A DNA stretch of 64,000 nt from Planomicrobium sp. Y74 (GTDB lineage: Bacteria; Bacillota; Bacilli; Bacillales_A; Planococcaceae): positions 248,001 through 312,000 of the forward strand of contig NZ_RCWH01000001.1 of the NCBI RefSeq assembly GCF_003668635.1, in the 5' to 3' direction. A program made the position numbers and the translations under genes. The notes under the pieces were generated by a model. That model was not told the origin of the DNA, made no database searches, and was given only the letters and a program-made list of their open reading frames with translations. Shown here one piece after another: positions 29,495-38,270 of the stretch. Numbering within the stretch: position 1 is the first letter of the stretch; each line of letters begins with the position of its first letter.

Positions 29495-31535
29495 AATCCA
29501 GCCTTGCCATTGATAACGCACCGGATTCTTCCAGCATGTTCCGTAAGCATTCGGTTTCACTGCTTGTCCAGAACTCTTCGCTATTGACCAGGCTTTCGGC
29601 ATCTTTTCTGGCCGTTTCAAGCGCACGGTAATCATGGATCAGATCGGCCATTTTAAATTCCGGAAGGCCGCTTTGTTTTCTGCCGAAAAAGTCCCCTGGT
29701 CCCCGAAGCTTCAAATCCTTCTCCGCCAGCACAAATCCATCGTTTGTTTCAGTCATTGATGTCATTCGTTCTTTACCGATTTCAGTTTTTGGATCTGCCA
29801 GTAAGACACAATAGGATTGTTCGCTGCCCCGTCCTACGCGTCCCCGCAACTGATGCAATTGTGATAAGCCGAATCGTTCTGCGTCATAGATCAGCATGAA
29901 CGACGCATTTGGCACATTGACTCCAACTTCAACGACTGTGGTAGAGACCAAAACAGCAATCTCCCCTTCAGTGAAGGAGCGCATCGTTTCTTCTTTCTCA
30001 TCAGAATGCAGGCGGCCGTGCATCAAACCGACCGTATACTTGCCGTGGAAATAACTTGATAACTGGCTGTATAGCTCTACCGCGTTTTGGAAGTCGAGCT
30101 TATCCGACTCTTCGATCAGCGGACAGATGACATAAGCCTGTCTGCCTGCTGCAAGTTCCTTCTCCATCCTGCCGACGATTTTCCCGAACATATCCTTCTT
30201 CATCCAGAACGTCTGAATTTCTTTTCGGCCGACCGGCATTTCATCGATTACAGAGACATCCATTTCACCAAAAGCCGAAATGGCTAACGTACGGGGAATT
30301 GGCGTCGCGGTCATAAACAGAACATCGGGGTTATAGCCTTTGTCTTTCAATACACGCCGTTGGTCCACACCAAAGCGGTGCTGCTCATCCGTGATTACGA
30401 GCCCAAGCTTTTTGAATTGCACATCCGGCTGGATAAGCGCGTGGGTACCGATCAGGATATCGATTTGCCCTGCTGCCAATTGGTCCAGAATAAGCTGCCG
30501 TTTCTTGCCTTTGACTGACCCGGTCAACAAGGCAATGGTGACTGGAAACGGTTCAAACCATTCCGCCAGCGTATTGGCATGCTGCTCAGCCAATATTTCG
30601 GTCGGAGCCATCAGCGCTCCTTGCAGCCCTGCAGTCACAGTCGCATACAAGGAAATGGCCGCGACTACTGTCTTGCCCGAGCCTACATCCCCCTGCAAAA
30701 GCCGATTCATCCGGAACGGGTCTTTCATATCTTTGGAGATTTCATTGACGACACGTTTTTGCGCTTCGGTCAATTCGTATGGCAGGGACTGCACAAAATT
30801 GCGGACCTTTTCAACATCATAATCAATGAACGATCCGCCTTCCTCTTCACGGTTCTTTTTGCGCAAAGCTTGCATTTTTAATTGGAACATCAGCAGTTCT
30901 TCGTATACAAAGCGGCGGCGGGCCTGTTTCAACGATTCTCCGTCCGGCGGAAAATGGACCCACTCGAGCGCTTCTGAGAGTGGCGCCAACTTGTATACTG
31001 CCAAAAATTTTGACGGAATGCATTCTTCAAGATCATCTTTTGCGAAATCGAGTGCCTGGCGCATCAATTTCCGGAAGGTTTTTTGATGCATCGAACCTTT
31101 CAGGCTGTATACCGGTTCAAAATCGGCACCATCTGTGCGTGGACCGAGCGAATGATTGGAAACGGTGATAATTTGTCTGCCACGGTCCCATTTGCCGGTC
31201 AATGTAACGATTTCCCCGATATGCAATTTCGTTTTGACGTAATGCTGGTTAAAGAAAACCGCTTTGATCAAATGGCGGCCGACCATCACCTGGACTGTCG
31301 TACGTGATTTATTTTTTCCTAAAAAAAGGACGGAAGGCTCGCTTTCGACCCTTCCCTCCACAGTTACACGTTCATTATGCGGTGTATCCACCAGATCCTT
31401 CAGCTGAAAATCTTCATGGCGGTACGGAAATGTCATGATTAAATCATGGATTGTTTCAATGTTCATTTCCTTCAAAGTTTCAGCTGCCTGTTTGCCGACG
31501 CCCTTCAGGACGGCGACAGAATCTTTACTTGCCAC
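29493..31535 (-). CDS. recG: ATP-dependent DNA helicase RecG
   Basis: Remodels stalled forks and branched recombination intermediates. The 680-residue protein has the N-terminal wedge (OB-fold) domain (RVTVEGRVESEPSV...), then superfamily-2 helicase motifs: Walker A LQGDVGSGKTVVA, VITDEQHRFG, FMTATPIPRT, and VGVNVPNAS/QLHQLRGRVGRGS. The GTG start at 31535 overlaps the sdaAA stop by 11 nt; the ribosome site is weak, suggesting translational coupling to sdaAA. Confidence 0.97.
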   Translation of the reverse strand: MASKDSVAVLKGVGKQAAETLKEMNIETIHDLIMTFPYRHEDFQLKDLVDTPHNERVTVEGRVESEPSVLFLGKNKSRTTVQVMVGRHLIKAVFFNQHYVKTKLHIGEIVTLTGKWDRGRQIITVSNHSLGPRTDGADFEPVYSLKGSMHQKTFRKLMRQALDFAKDDLEECIPSKFLAVYKLAPLSEALEWVHFPPDGESLKQARRRFVYEELLMFQLKMQALRKKNREEEGGSFIDYDVEKVRNFVQSLPYELTEAQKRVVNEISKDMKDPFRMNRLLQGDVGSGKTVVAAISLYATVTAGLQGALMAPTEILAEQHANTLAEWFEPFPVTIALLTGSVKGKKRQLILDQLAAGQIDILIGTHALIQPDVQFKKLGLVITDEQHRFGVDQRRVLKDKGYNPDVLFMTATPIPRTLAISAFGEMDVSVIDEMPVGRKEIQTFWMKKDMFGKIVGRMEKELAAGRQAYVICPLIEESDKLDFQNAVELYSQLSSYFHGKYTVGLMHGRLHSDEKEETMRSFTEGEIAVLVSTTVVEVGVNVPNASFMLIYDAERFGLSQLHQLRGRVGRGSEQSYCVLLADPKTEIGKERMTSMTETNDGFVLAEKDLKLRGPGDFFGRKQSGLPEFKMADLIHDYRALETARKDAESLVNSEEFWTSSETECLRNMLEESGALSMARLD

Positions 31536-32424
31536 TGCCTACTACCGATCCACCGAAAATTTTCGATTCCAGCCATTTGCCTGTAGGTGTAGCCGCGAGT
31601 CCGCCTTTCGCGGTTTCCTTTAATGCACTCGGCATCGACTGGCCGATTTCAAACATTGCGCCGATAACTTCATCACACGGAATGCGGCTCGTGACACCAG
31701 CCAAAGCCATATCCGCCGCCACAACGGCATTGGATGCGCCCATGGCATTCCGTTTCACACAAGGAACTTCCACTAATCCTGCAACAGGATCACAAACTAG
31801 TCCGAGCATATTCTTCATCGTGATGGCAAATGCTTCCGAACTTTGCTGAGGTGTGCCGCCAGCCATTTCCACAATTGCTGCTGAAGCCATTGCCGCGGCT
31901 GAACCAACTTCCGCCTGGCATCCTCCTGCTGCACCGGAAATCGAAGCGTTGTTCGCTACGACAAATCCGAATGCGCCGGAAGTGAATAAATAACGGATCA
32001 TCTGTTCACGCGTCGGGTTCAATTGGTTCTTCACGGCAAACAATGTACCCGGTACGACGCCTGCAGAGCCTGCAGTCGGCGTAGCGCAGATTGTGCCCAT
32101 TGCTGCATTCACTTCATTGGTCGCAACCGCTTTGCTGACTGCGTCAAGCATCAGAGTACCTGACAACGAGTTTCCTTTTTCAATATAAGCCTGCAGCAAT
32201 ACAGCATCTCCGCCTGTAAGGCCTGAAACGGAATGTACACCTTTCAACCCTTTTTCGACCGCTTCTTCCATCACTGTCAGATTGCGTTCCATCTGAACCA
32301 TGATGTCTTCACGGGAACGCTGGGTGATAAGCATTTCCTGTTCGATCATAATTTCTGAAATCAATTTATTTTCATTTTCTGCACGTTCAACCAATTCTTT
32401 AACGTTACGGAATAAAACATCCAT
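31525..32424 (-). CDS. sdaAA: L-serine dehydratase, iron-sulfur alpha subunit
   Basis: Deaminates L-serine to pyruvate and ammonia with a [4Fe-4S] cluster; two-chain enzyme with SdaAB. The 299-residue subunit contains ATPTAGSAGVVPG and cysteines in GAAGGCQAEVGSA, GLVCDPVAG and VEVPCVKRNA, the cluster ligands of this family. It lies 16 bp after sdaAB, same order as in B. subtilis. Confidence 0.96.
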   Translation of the reverse strand: MDVLFRNVKELVERAENENKLISEIMIEQEMLITQRSREDIMVQMERNLTVMEEAVEKGLKGVHSVSGLTGGDAVLLQAYIEKGNSLSGTLMLDAVSKAVATNEVNAAMGTICATPTAGSAGVVPGTLFAVKNQLNPTREQMIRYLFTSGAFGFVVANNASISGAAGGCQAEVGSAAAMASAAIVEMAGGTPQQSSEAFAITMKNMLGLVCDPVAGLVEVPCVKRNAMGASNAVVAADMALAGVTSRIPCDEVIGAMFEIGQSMPSALKETAKGGLAATPTGKWLESKIFGGSVVGSGK

Positions 32425-32440
32425 TAATAGTTCCTCCTGT

Positions 32441-33103
32441 TCAATCAGCGATCCTTGTCACTTGCGTAATGTTCGGCAGCTGCCGCAATTCGTCCATTAT
32501 GGACCGCTCTACGGTCTGGTCCACCTCGATGACCATCAATGCCATTTCGCCTTTTTGGCGGCGGGACACTTCCATGTGGCCGATATTGATATCGTATTTA
32601 TAAAGACAGTTGGAAACGTTTGCAATACACCCTGAGCGATCATCATGGACCACAAGGATTGCAGGATGATTTCCTGAAAGCCGGAGTGGAAAACCATTCA
32701 GCTCAGTAATTTCGATTTTGCCGCCGCCGATTGAAATTCCAACCATCGACATTTCAGAATGGCTGTCACCTACCACTACCCGAGCAGTGTTCGGATGGTC
32801 TGTGTGACCGGTTTCCGGAATAAATTCAAACTCCATACCAGCCTCTGCCGCTTCATCAAAAGAAGTTTTGATGCGTTCATCGTCTGTATCGTAATCCAAC
32901 AGGCCGCCAACGATGGCGACATCTGTGCTATGTCCTTTATATGTTTCGGCGAAAGAGCCATAGAGATGGATCTTTGCCCATTCCGGCTGGCGCCCGAAGA
33001 GGTCCCTCGCTACTCTGCCGATTCGGGCAGCTCCCGCGGTATGTGAAGATGACGGACCGATCATGACCGGTCCGATTATATCAAAAACAGATTTGAACTT
33101 CAT
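32441..33103 (-). CDS. sdaAB: L-serine dehydratase, beta subunit (ACT domain)
   Basis: Partner of SdaAA. The 220-residue protein starts MKFKSVFDIIGPVMIGPSSS with the HTAGAARIGR motif, and ends in an ACT regulatory domain (PAILVVHDDRSGCIANVSN...) that in this family senses serine. A promoter lies at 33141-33169. Confidence 0.96.
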   Translation of the reverse strand: MKFKSVFDIIGPVMIGPSSSHTAGAARIGRVARDLFGRQPEWAKIHLYGSFAETYKGHSTDVAIVGGLLDYDTDDERIKTSFDEAAEAGMEFEFIPETGHTDHPNTARVVVGDSHSEMSMVGISIGGGKIEITELNGFPLRLSGNHPAILVVHDDRSGCIANVSNCLYKYDINIGHMEVSRRQKGEMALMVIEVDQTVERSIMDELRQLPNITQVTRIAD

Positions 33104-33140
33104 GGCTCAAACCCCTTTCTCTCAATTTGCGTATAGCTTC

Positions 33141-33169
33141 AGTTTACACGATATGGATGCTTTAGACAA
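33141..33169 (-). promoter_or_regulatory. sdaAB-sdaAA-recG promoter
   Basis: Minus-strand -35 TTGTCT at 33164-33169, 17-bp spacer, -10 TAAACT at 33141-33146, 38 bp upstream of the sdaAB ATG. Confidence 0.5.
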
Positions 33170-33220
33170 AGATAATAAAGCTTTTAGCCTACGGGCGTAA
33201 GCCATTGCCCTGTCTTTTTG

Positions 33221-33269
33221 AAAAAATAAAAATCCGGCGCAGAAAAGGATGGACCTTTTCTGCGCCGGA
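33221..33269 (-). terminator. Strong intrinsic terminator after fakA
   Basis: A perfect 16-bp stem (33233-33248 with 33254-33269), 5-nt loop, followed on the minus strand by TTTTTATTTTTT. It lies 17 bp after the fakA stop. Confidence 0.95.
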
Positions 33270-33285
33270 CTAAAAAGTCTTTCGA

Positions 33286-34938
33286 CTATTCCACTGAAAT
33301 GATATAAGGATAAAGCGGCTGTTTGCCGTTATGGATTTCAACTTCCACTTCGTCATTCAGCGACTCGATGTATTCACCAAGTTTTTCCGCGTCTTCTTCT
33401 GTAACGTCTTCTCCATAAAGAATTGTTACGATTTCAGAATCAGCGTCAATAAGCTTCTTGGCCAATTCTTCAGTTACGCTCTCCAGGCTCTCATCGGATA
33501 CGACGATTTTGCCTTCAGAGATGCCCATGAAATCATCTTTCTTAATGGTGATTCCATCAATCGATGTATCACGGACTGCAAATGTCACCGATCCTGATTT
33601 CACATTCTGTAAAGCACCGGCCATTGTTTCACGGTTCTCTTCGACCGACGCCGATGGATTGAATGCTAGTAAAGCGGCCATTCCTTGAGGAACGTCTTTT
33701 GTTGGCACGACAGCAGCTTCAATTTCAAGAATTTCTGCTGCCTGTTCCGCAGCCATGATGATGTTTTTATTGTTCGGTAAGATCAGGACGCGTTCTGCAG
33801 AAACCGAACGGATAGCGTTGACGATATCTTCTGTAGACGGGTTCATAGTCTGGCCGCCTTCAATGACATAAGATGCGCCGATGCTGCGCAATAGTTCTGC
33901 AACGCCTTCGCCCATCGCTACAGTTACAACTGCGTATGGATGAACCGCTTCCTGCTTTTTGCCTTCTTTTTTGAAGTCTTCTCCAACAATATCGATATGC
34001 TGCTGGCGCATGTTCTCGATCTTCATACTGATCAGGCTGCCGTAATCCTGGCCATATGTAAGGACTTTCCCTGGTTCTTCCGAGTGGATATGAATTTTCG
34101 CCACTTCATCGTCAGCAATGACTAGAAGCGAGTCCCCATAAGCACTGAGATCGGTACGGAATTCTGATTCATTGAATTCTTTTTTGCCGTCTTCGAATTT
34201 CACCATGAATTCTGTACAATAGCCGAATTCAATATCTGCCGTGTCCATGAAACCGGCTATGTTCTTATGATGCTCTGCGCTTACCAGGTCGTTCATGGAA
34301 TCGTTGACATGCTTCTCAGGCAATTCTTCACCTTTCAGGCTTGCTAAAAACCCTTCATAAACATAGACAAGCCCTTGGCCGCCACTGTCGACCACTCCAA
34401 CTTCTTTCAAAACCGGCAAAAGATCAGGCGTCCGTTCAAGTGAAGCTTTGGCTTCTGTGACGATTCCTTCAAAAAGAGCAATAATATCCGTTTCATCCTT
34501 AGCCAATTCCATTCCTTTGGCTGCAGAATCTTTGGCAACCGTCAGAATTGTGCCTTCAACCGGTTTCATCACCGCTTTATAGGCAGTTTCAACCCCATGC
34601 TGAAAAGCCTCAGCCAATTTCGACGCCGATAACTCACTTTCATTTGCAATCGATTTGCTGAAGCCTCTGAATAATTGGGAAAGGATAACGCCGGAATTTC
34701 CGCGCGCTCCCATCAAAAGACCTTTTGACAGAGCTGTAGCCGTTTTGCCGATATGCTCCTGTACGTTTGCTTCCGTCTCTTTTGCTCCAGATGTCATGGA
34801 TAAATTCATGTTCGTTCCCGTATCGCCGTCAGGCACCGGAAAAACGTTTAATGCATCTACATAATCCGCGTTCTGGAACAAATGATGAGAACCCATCTGT
34901 ACCATTTCGGCGAATTTAATTCCGTTTAATGACTTCAT
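33286..34938 (-). CDS. fakA: Fatty acid kinase catalytic subunit FakA (YloV, DhaK-like)
   Basis: Phosphorylates exogenous fatty acids held by FakB (DegV) proteins so that PlsY can use them. The 550-residue protein has an N-terminal DhaL-type ATP-binding domain (NVFPVPDGDTGTNMNLSMTSG, MGARGNSGVILSQLFRG, AAKGMELA, SGGQGLVYVYEG) and a C-terminal DegV-like EDD part (VLILPNNKNIIMAAEQA). It follows the asp23-family gene by 18 bp, as yloU-yloV in B. subtilis. Confidence 0.95.
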   Translation of the reverse strand: MKSLNGIKFAEMVQMGSHHLFQNADYVDALNVFPVPDGDTGTNMNLSMTSGAKETEANVQEHIGKTATALSKGLLMGARGNSGVILSQLFRGFSKSIANESELSASKLAEAFQHGVETAYKAVMKPVEGTILTVAKDSAAKGMELAKDETDIIALFEGIVTEAKASLERTPDLLPVLKEVGVVDSGGQGLVYVYEGFLASLKGEELPEKHVNDSMNDLVSAEHHKNIAGFMDTADIEFGYCTEFMVKFEDGKKEFNESEFRTDLSAYGDSLLVIADDEVAKIHIHSEEPGKVLTYGQDYGSLISMKIENMRQQHIDIVGEDFKKEGKKQEAVHPYAVVTVAMGEGVAELLRSIGASYVIEGGQTMNPSTEDIVNAIRSVSAERVLILPNNKNIIMAAEQAAEILEIEAAVVPTKDVPQGMAALLAFNPSASVEENRETMAGALQNVKSGSVTFAVRDTSIDGITIKKDDFMGISEGKIVVSDESLESVTEELAKKLIDADSEIVTILYGEDVTEEDAEKLGEYIESLNDEVEVEIHNGKQPLYPYIISVE

Positions 34939-34956
34939 AACCGCTTCTTCCTCCTC

Positions 34957-35319
34957 CTACGGGTTCGTAACACGAACTCCTTGAACATAGATATTTACAG
35001 CTTTTACAGGCATACCGAGCGTTTTCGTAATCGTATACTTCACTTTCGACTGCACCTGGTATGCGACTTCCGAAATTTTCGTACCATAACTGATGATGAC
35101 ATACATATCTATGTTGAGATCCGTGCCTTCCTGGCGAACGATTACGCCTTTGGCAAAATTCTCTTTTCTTAAAATATCAGTCAGGCCGTCGCGTATTTGA
35201 TGTTTTGTTGCCATTCCGACAATGCCGTAACATTCGATTGCTGCTCCGCCAGCGATTTGGGCAATCACATCATTGGAAATATCGATTTGACCATAGTCAT
35301 TTTTTATTTCAATCGACAT
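34957..35319 (-). CDS. yloU: Asp23/Gls24 family envelope stress protein (YloU)
   Basis: A 120-residue Asp23 family protein with the typical IDISNDVIAQIAGGAAIECYGIVGMA segment and C-terminal VNIYVQGVRV. Members in staphylococci associate with the membrane and respond to envelope stress; the one beside fakA has no firmly established function. The start at 35319 follows AAGGAGGAATTC. Divergent from rpmB. Confidence 0.93.
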   Translation of the reverse strand: MSIEIKNDYGQIDISNDVIAQIAGGAAIECYGIVGMATKHQIRDGLTDILRKENFAKGVIVRQEGTDLNIDMYVIISYGTKISEVAYQVQSKVKYTITKTLGMPVKAVNIYVQGVRVTNP

Positions 35320-35436
35320 TAAGAATTCCTCCTTGAGTCCTATTTCACTCTTTTCATTCTACAACAAACCCCTATATAAGAAAAGCGGACGTTTTTAGGT
35401 GTAAAGGTTTTTTTCTTTAAAGGGTGTCAAAATTAG

Positions 35437-35465
35437 TTGCAAACACCAAATGTCTATGGTAAATT
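35437..35465 (+). promoter_or_regulatory. rpmB promoter
   Basis: Plus-strand -35 TTGCAA at 35437-35442, 17-bp spacer, -10 TAAATT at 35460-35465, about 75 bp upstream of the rpmB ATG. Confidence 0.65.
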
Positions 35466-35540
35466 ATTAAAGTATGTGAAATGAAAAACGAACTGAAATT
35501 CTATAATAATTTTCAGCTTCACTTGTGAGGAGGTACTTAC

Positions 35541-35729
35541 ATGGCTAAAGTATGTGCAGTAAGCGGACGTAAAGCTCGCGCAGGAAATGCTCGTTCACAC
35601 GCAATGAATTCGACAAAACGTACATGGGGAGCAAACCTTCAAAAAGTTCGCATCCTTGTTGACGGCAAACCGAAACGTGTTTGGGTTTCTGCAAGAGCAT
35701 TGAAATCAGGAAAAGTTGAGCGCGTTTAA
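35541..35729 (+). CDS. rpmB: 50S ribosomal protein L28
   Basis: Large-subunit protein of 62 residues, beginning [20 protein letters not shown], the L28 signature, with [20 protein letters not shown]. The CAVSG pattern lacks the paired cysteines, so it is the zinc-free form. GAGGAGGTAC precedes the ATG. The only plus-strand gene within the 1-48 kb block, facing away from yloU-fakA. Confidence 0.97.
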   Translation: MAKVCAVSGRKARAGNARSHAMNSTKRTWGANLQKVRILVDGKPKRVWVSARALKSGKVERV

Positions 35730-35743
35730 TCGTTCTCATGAAT

Positions 35744-35780
35744 AATGCCAGGTCTGACAATCGTCAGCCTGGCATTTTTT
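35744..35780 (+). terminator. Intrinsic terminator after rpmB
   Basis: AATGCCAGG (35744-35752) pairs with CCTGGCATT (35768-35776), with an inner CTGAC/GTCAG helix, followed by TTTT. Confidence 0.95.
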
Positions 35781-35822
35781 CGTGGGGATTTTTATATTTA
35801 GAATAAAAACGGTTAAATAATT

Positions 35823-35985
35823 GATATTCCGCAAAACAACTCGCTTTCCTGGGGGCTTGCGCTGAGCTAACTCGTACTCGTTTCACTTCGCCCGAGTGGA
35901 TCTCAGCACTTCGCTCGAACCGGAGTTGGAAAGCCAACTCCGGTTCTGTTCCCCAGGGAGTCTTCGCTATTTTACTCCATATCTC
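35823..35985 (-). repeat. Dispersed structured repeat, copy 3 (with extra hairpin)
   Basis: Minus-oriented copy of the repeat at 2784-2917 and 17828-17960, sharing GTGCTGAGATCCACTCG and AGCTCAGCGCAAGCC and the outer arms. It is about 30 bp longer because of a perfect 12-bp hairpin AACCGGAGTTGG/CCAACTCCGGTT at 35918-35945. It lies between rpmB and thiN where B. subtilis has spoVM. Confidence 0.85.
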
Positions 35986-36063
35986 TAGCGATTTCACTAG
36001 CAACTAAGCGTTATATACACCTATTTCATAAATTCAACCTGCACAATAATTGCTATTCATCCT

Positions 36064-36705
36064 CTATTCATCCGCACTCTCAATCATGATGCAGTTTCCC
36101 TCTATAAAAGAGACAACACCCGCCTGTTCAAGTTCGTTGCTGATGAAACGCGTGGATCCGAAAGGAATCGTTTCATCAGCTACTTCGTATTTAAAGCCTG
36201 TCAGGCTGAAGCCTTTGATTTCTTCCGCGAACGGATAAAAGGAAATATAGCGGTAACGGCAGTTCCGCAGGATCTCATGGCTGCCGGCTTCAAGAAAGCG
36301 AATGCGGTTCTGCTTATTGACCAAGAAAAAGCTGGTACCCGGATATTTCAGATGAAAGCCGTATATCGCATGCAAAGCACTCATATAATGGTCCAGACGG
36401 CCTCCTGTGACACCTGTAATAATAACAGTTTCAGGATCATAGCCCATCGCTTCCGCCAGCGCCAATTCGGTATCGGTTTCGTCTTTATCCGAAGAAGCCG
36501 GTTGGAGGTCCGGAAAAACCTTCCTGATCCTTTCGAACTGCTCTGTTGATACAGAATCAAAATCCCCAACTGCGGCAGACGGCACAATGCCCTTATCCAA
36601 CAGAGCTATCGTTCCTGCGTCCACTCCGATAAATGTATCCTCCGGCCATATTGAAAAGTCCGGCAATTCGCTTGCCGGACCTCCTGCTATGATAATGACC
36701 TTCAC
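36064..36705 (-). CDS. thiN: Thiamine pyrophosphokinase
   Basis: Converts thiamine and ATP to thiamine diphosphate. The 213-residue protein has the N-terminal catalytic motifs IGVDAGTIALLDKGIVPSAAVGDFDS and DKDETDTELAL, ITGVTGGRLDHYM, and a C-terminal beta-barrel. Starts at a GTG (36705) after AAGAGGCGG, overlapping rpe by 4 nt. Last gene of the long priA...rpe-thiN run. Confidence 0.95.
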   Translation of the reverse strand: MKVIIIAGGPASELPDFSIWPEDTFIGVDAGTIALLDKGIVPSAAVGDFDSVSTEQFERIRKVFPDLQPASSDKDETDTELALAEAMGYDPETVIITGVTGGRLDHYMSALHAIYGFHLKYPGTSFFLVNKQNRIRFLEAGSHEILRNCRYRYISFYPFAEEIKGFSLTGFKYEVADETIPFGSTRFISNELEQAGVVSFIEGNCIMIESADE

Positions 36706-37367
36706 GAGACCGCCTCTTGACCAGCCTTTTTGATGCTTTGCAAGGCTTTGGCACGGTCAACACTGCCGAAAATCGCCGATCCGGCAACAAACACATTTGC
36801 ACCAGCTTTGGCACAGTCAACGATTGTTTCCTCATTGATGCCGCCATCGATTTCGATGGCGATATCAAGACCTTTTTCTTTAATGATTTTAGCAAGCTGT
36901 TCGACTTTCGGAAGAACTGAACCGATAAACTTCTGTCCGCCAAAGCCAGGGTTGACTGTCATGAACAACACTAAATCGATATCTTCCAAAATCGGCAGAA
37001 TCGCTTCCACAGGAGTATGCGGGTTTAAGACAACACCCGGTTTCACACCAAACGAGCGGATCAATTGAATGGTTCTGTGCAAGTGCGGACTCGCCTCAAC
37101 ATGAACAGTGATGTAATCCGCTCCCGCTTTAGCAAAGTCTTCTATATAACGGTCTGCGTTTTCAATCATCAAATGGACGTCAAACGGCAATTTTGTCAGA
37201 GGGCGTACTGCCCCCATAACGGCAGCGCCAAATGATATATTCGGCACAAAATGGCCATCCATCACATCGATGTGAATCCAGTCTGCTCCAGCTTTTTCAA
37301 CTTCCAATACTTCTTCGCCCAGCTTCGAAAAGTCTGCGGCCAATATCGACGGTGCAATTTTAATCAT
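36702..37367 (-). CDS. rpe: Ribulose-phosphate 3-epimerase
   Basis: Interconverts ribulose-5-P and xylulose-5-P in the pentose phosphate pathway. The 221-residue TIM barrel starts MIKIAPSILAADFSKLGEEV, with DVMDGHFVPNISFG, DVHLMIENADRYI, FMTVNPGFGGQKF and EIDGGINEET. It overlaps rsgA by 8 nt. Confidence 0.97.
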   Translation of the reverse strand: MIKIAPSILAADFSKLGEEVLEVEKAGADWIHIDVMDGHFVPNISFGAAVMGAVRPLTKLPFDVHLMIENADRYIEDFAKAGADYITVHVEASPHLHRTIQLIRSFGVKPGVVLNPHTPVEAILPILEDIDLVLFMTVNPGFGGQKFIGSVLPKVEQLAKIIKEKGLDIAIEIDGGINEETIVDCAKAGANVFVAGSAIFGSVDRAKALQSIKKAGQEAVS

Positions 37368-38256
37368 TGGAATACCTCGGCTTTCTCGTCATGATTTCTT
37401 CCAGGAATTTCAGATAATGCTTATAACGATATTCCGGAATTTCTCCGGAATCAACTGCAGCCTTGATGGCGCATTTTGGTTCATTCAAATGCAAACATTC
37501 CCTGAATTTACAGGCATTCGATCTTTCCGCCATTTCAGGGAAACATCCTGAAAGTTCTTCTTTTTCAATCGTATCAAAATCGAAAGAACTGAATCCGGGA
37601 GTGTCTGCCAGCAACCCGCTGTTTACTTCAATCAATTCAACATGGCGGGTCGTGTGTTTACCACGGTTCAATGCTTTGGAAATGTCATCCGTCTTTAATT
37701 CCAGCGACGGAAGAATGGTATTCAGCATGGTCGATTTGCCGACACCGGATTGGCCTGCCAGTACACTGGTCTTCCCTTCCAATACAGGCATGAGCCGTTG
37801 CTGAAGATCAGGATCATTGATGAAAGTCGGAATGACTTCGTAGCCGATTTTTTCATAATCCGCAACATATTCCATGATCGCCGATCTTTCTTTATCATTC
37901 ACTAAATCCATTTTGGTCAGGCAAATGACCGGTTGAATATCGTGAGATTCGATGGCAGTTAAAAACCGGTCCAATAATAATGGATGAAAATCCGGTTGTT
38001 TTGCCGAAAAAACAAGAATTGCCTGGTCGATATTTGCAATCGGCGGACGGACAAGTTCGTTTTTGCGCTCATACACGTGCAAAATAGTCCCTTCCAAATC
38101 ATTGTCCGCTTTATAATCCACAAAATCTCCTACCAACGGCGAGATTTGCCTGTTGCGGAATACTCCGCGGCCACGGCATTGGATGTAACGCTCCCCGTCC
38201 TCGTCCAATACATAATAAAACCCGCTAAGCGCTTTTCTTATTTGACCTTTCGGCAT
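37360..38256 (-). CDS. rsgA: Ribosome small subunit-dependent GTPase A
   Basis: Checks the 30S decoding centre during late assembly (yloQ/cpgA in B. subtilis). The 298-residue protein has an N-terminal OB fold, a circularly permuted GTPase domain (TKMD before GQSGVGKSTMLN and DTPGFSSFD), and a C-terminal zinc site with CFPEMAERSNACKFRECLHLNEPKC. It follows prkC by 14 bp; RsgA is a known PrkC substrate in B. subtilis. Confidence 0.96.
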   Translation of the reverse strand: MPKGQIRKALSGFYYVLDEDGERYIQCRGRGVFRNRQISPLVGDFVDYKADNDLEGTILHVYERKNELVRPPIANIDQAILVFSAKQPDFHPLLLDRFLTAIESHDIQPVICLTKMDLVNDKERSAIMEYVADYEKIGYEVIPTFINDPDLQQRLMPVLEGKTSVLAGQSGVGKSTMLNTILPSLELKTDDISKALNRGKHTTRHVELIEVNSGLLADTPGFSSFDFDTIEKEELSGCFPEMAERSNACKFRECLHLNEPKCAIKAAVDSGEIPEYRYKHYLKFLEEIMTRKPRYSND

Positions 38257-38270
38257 ACGTTTCCTCCTTC

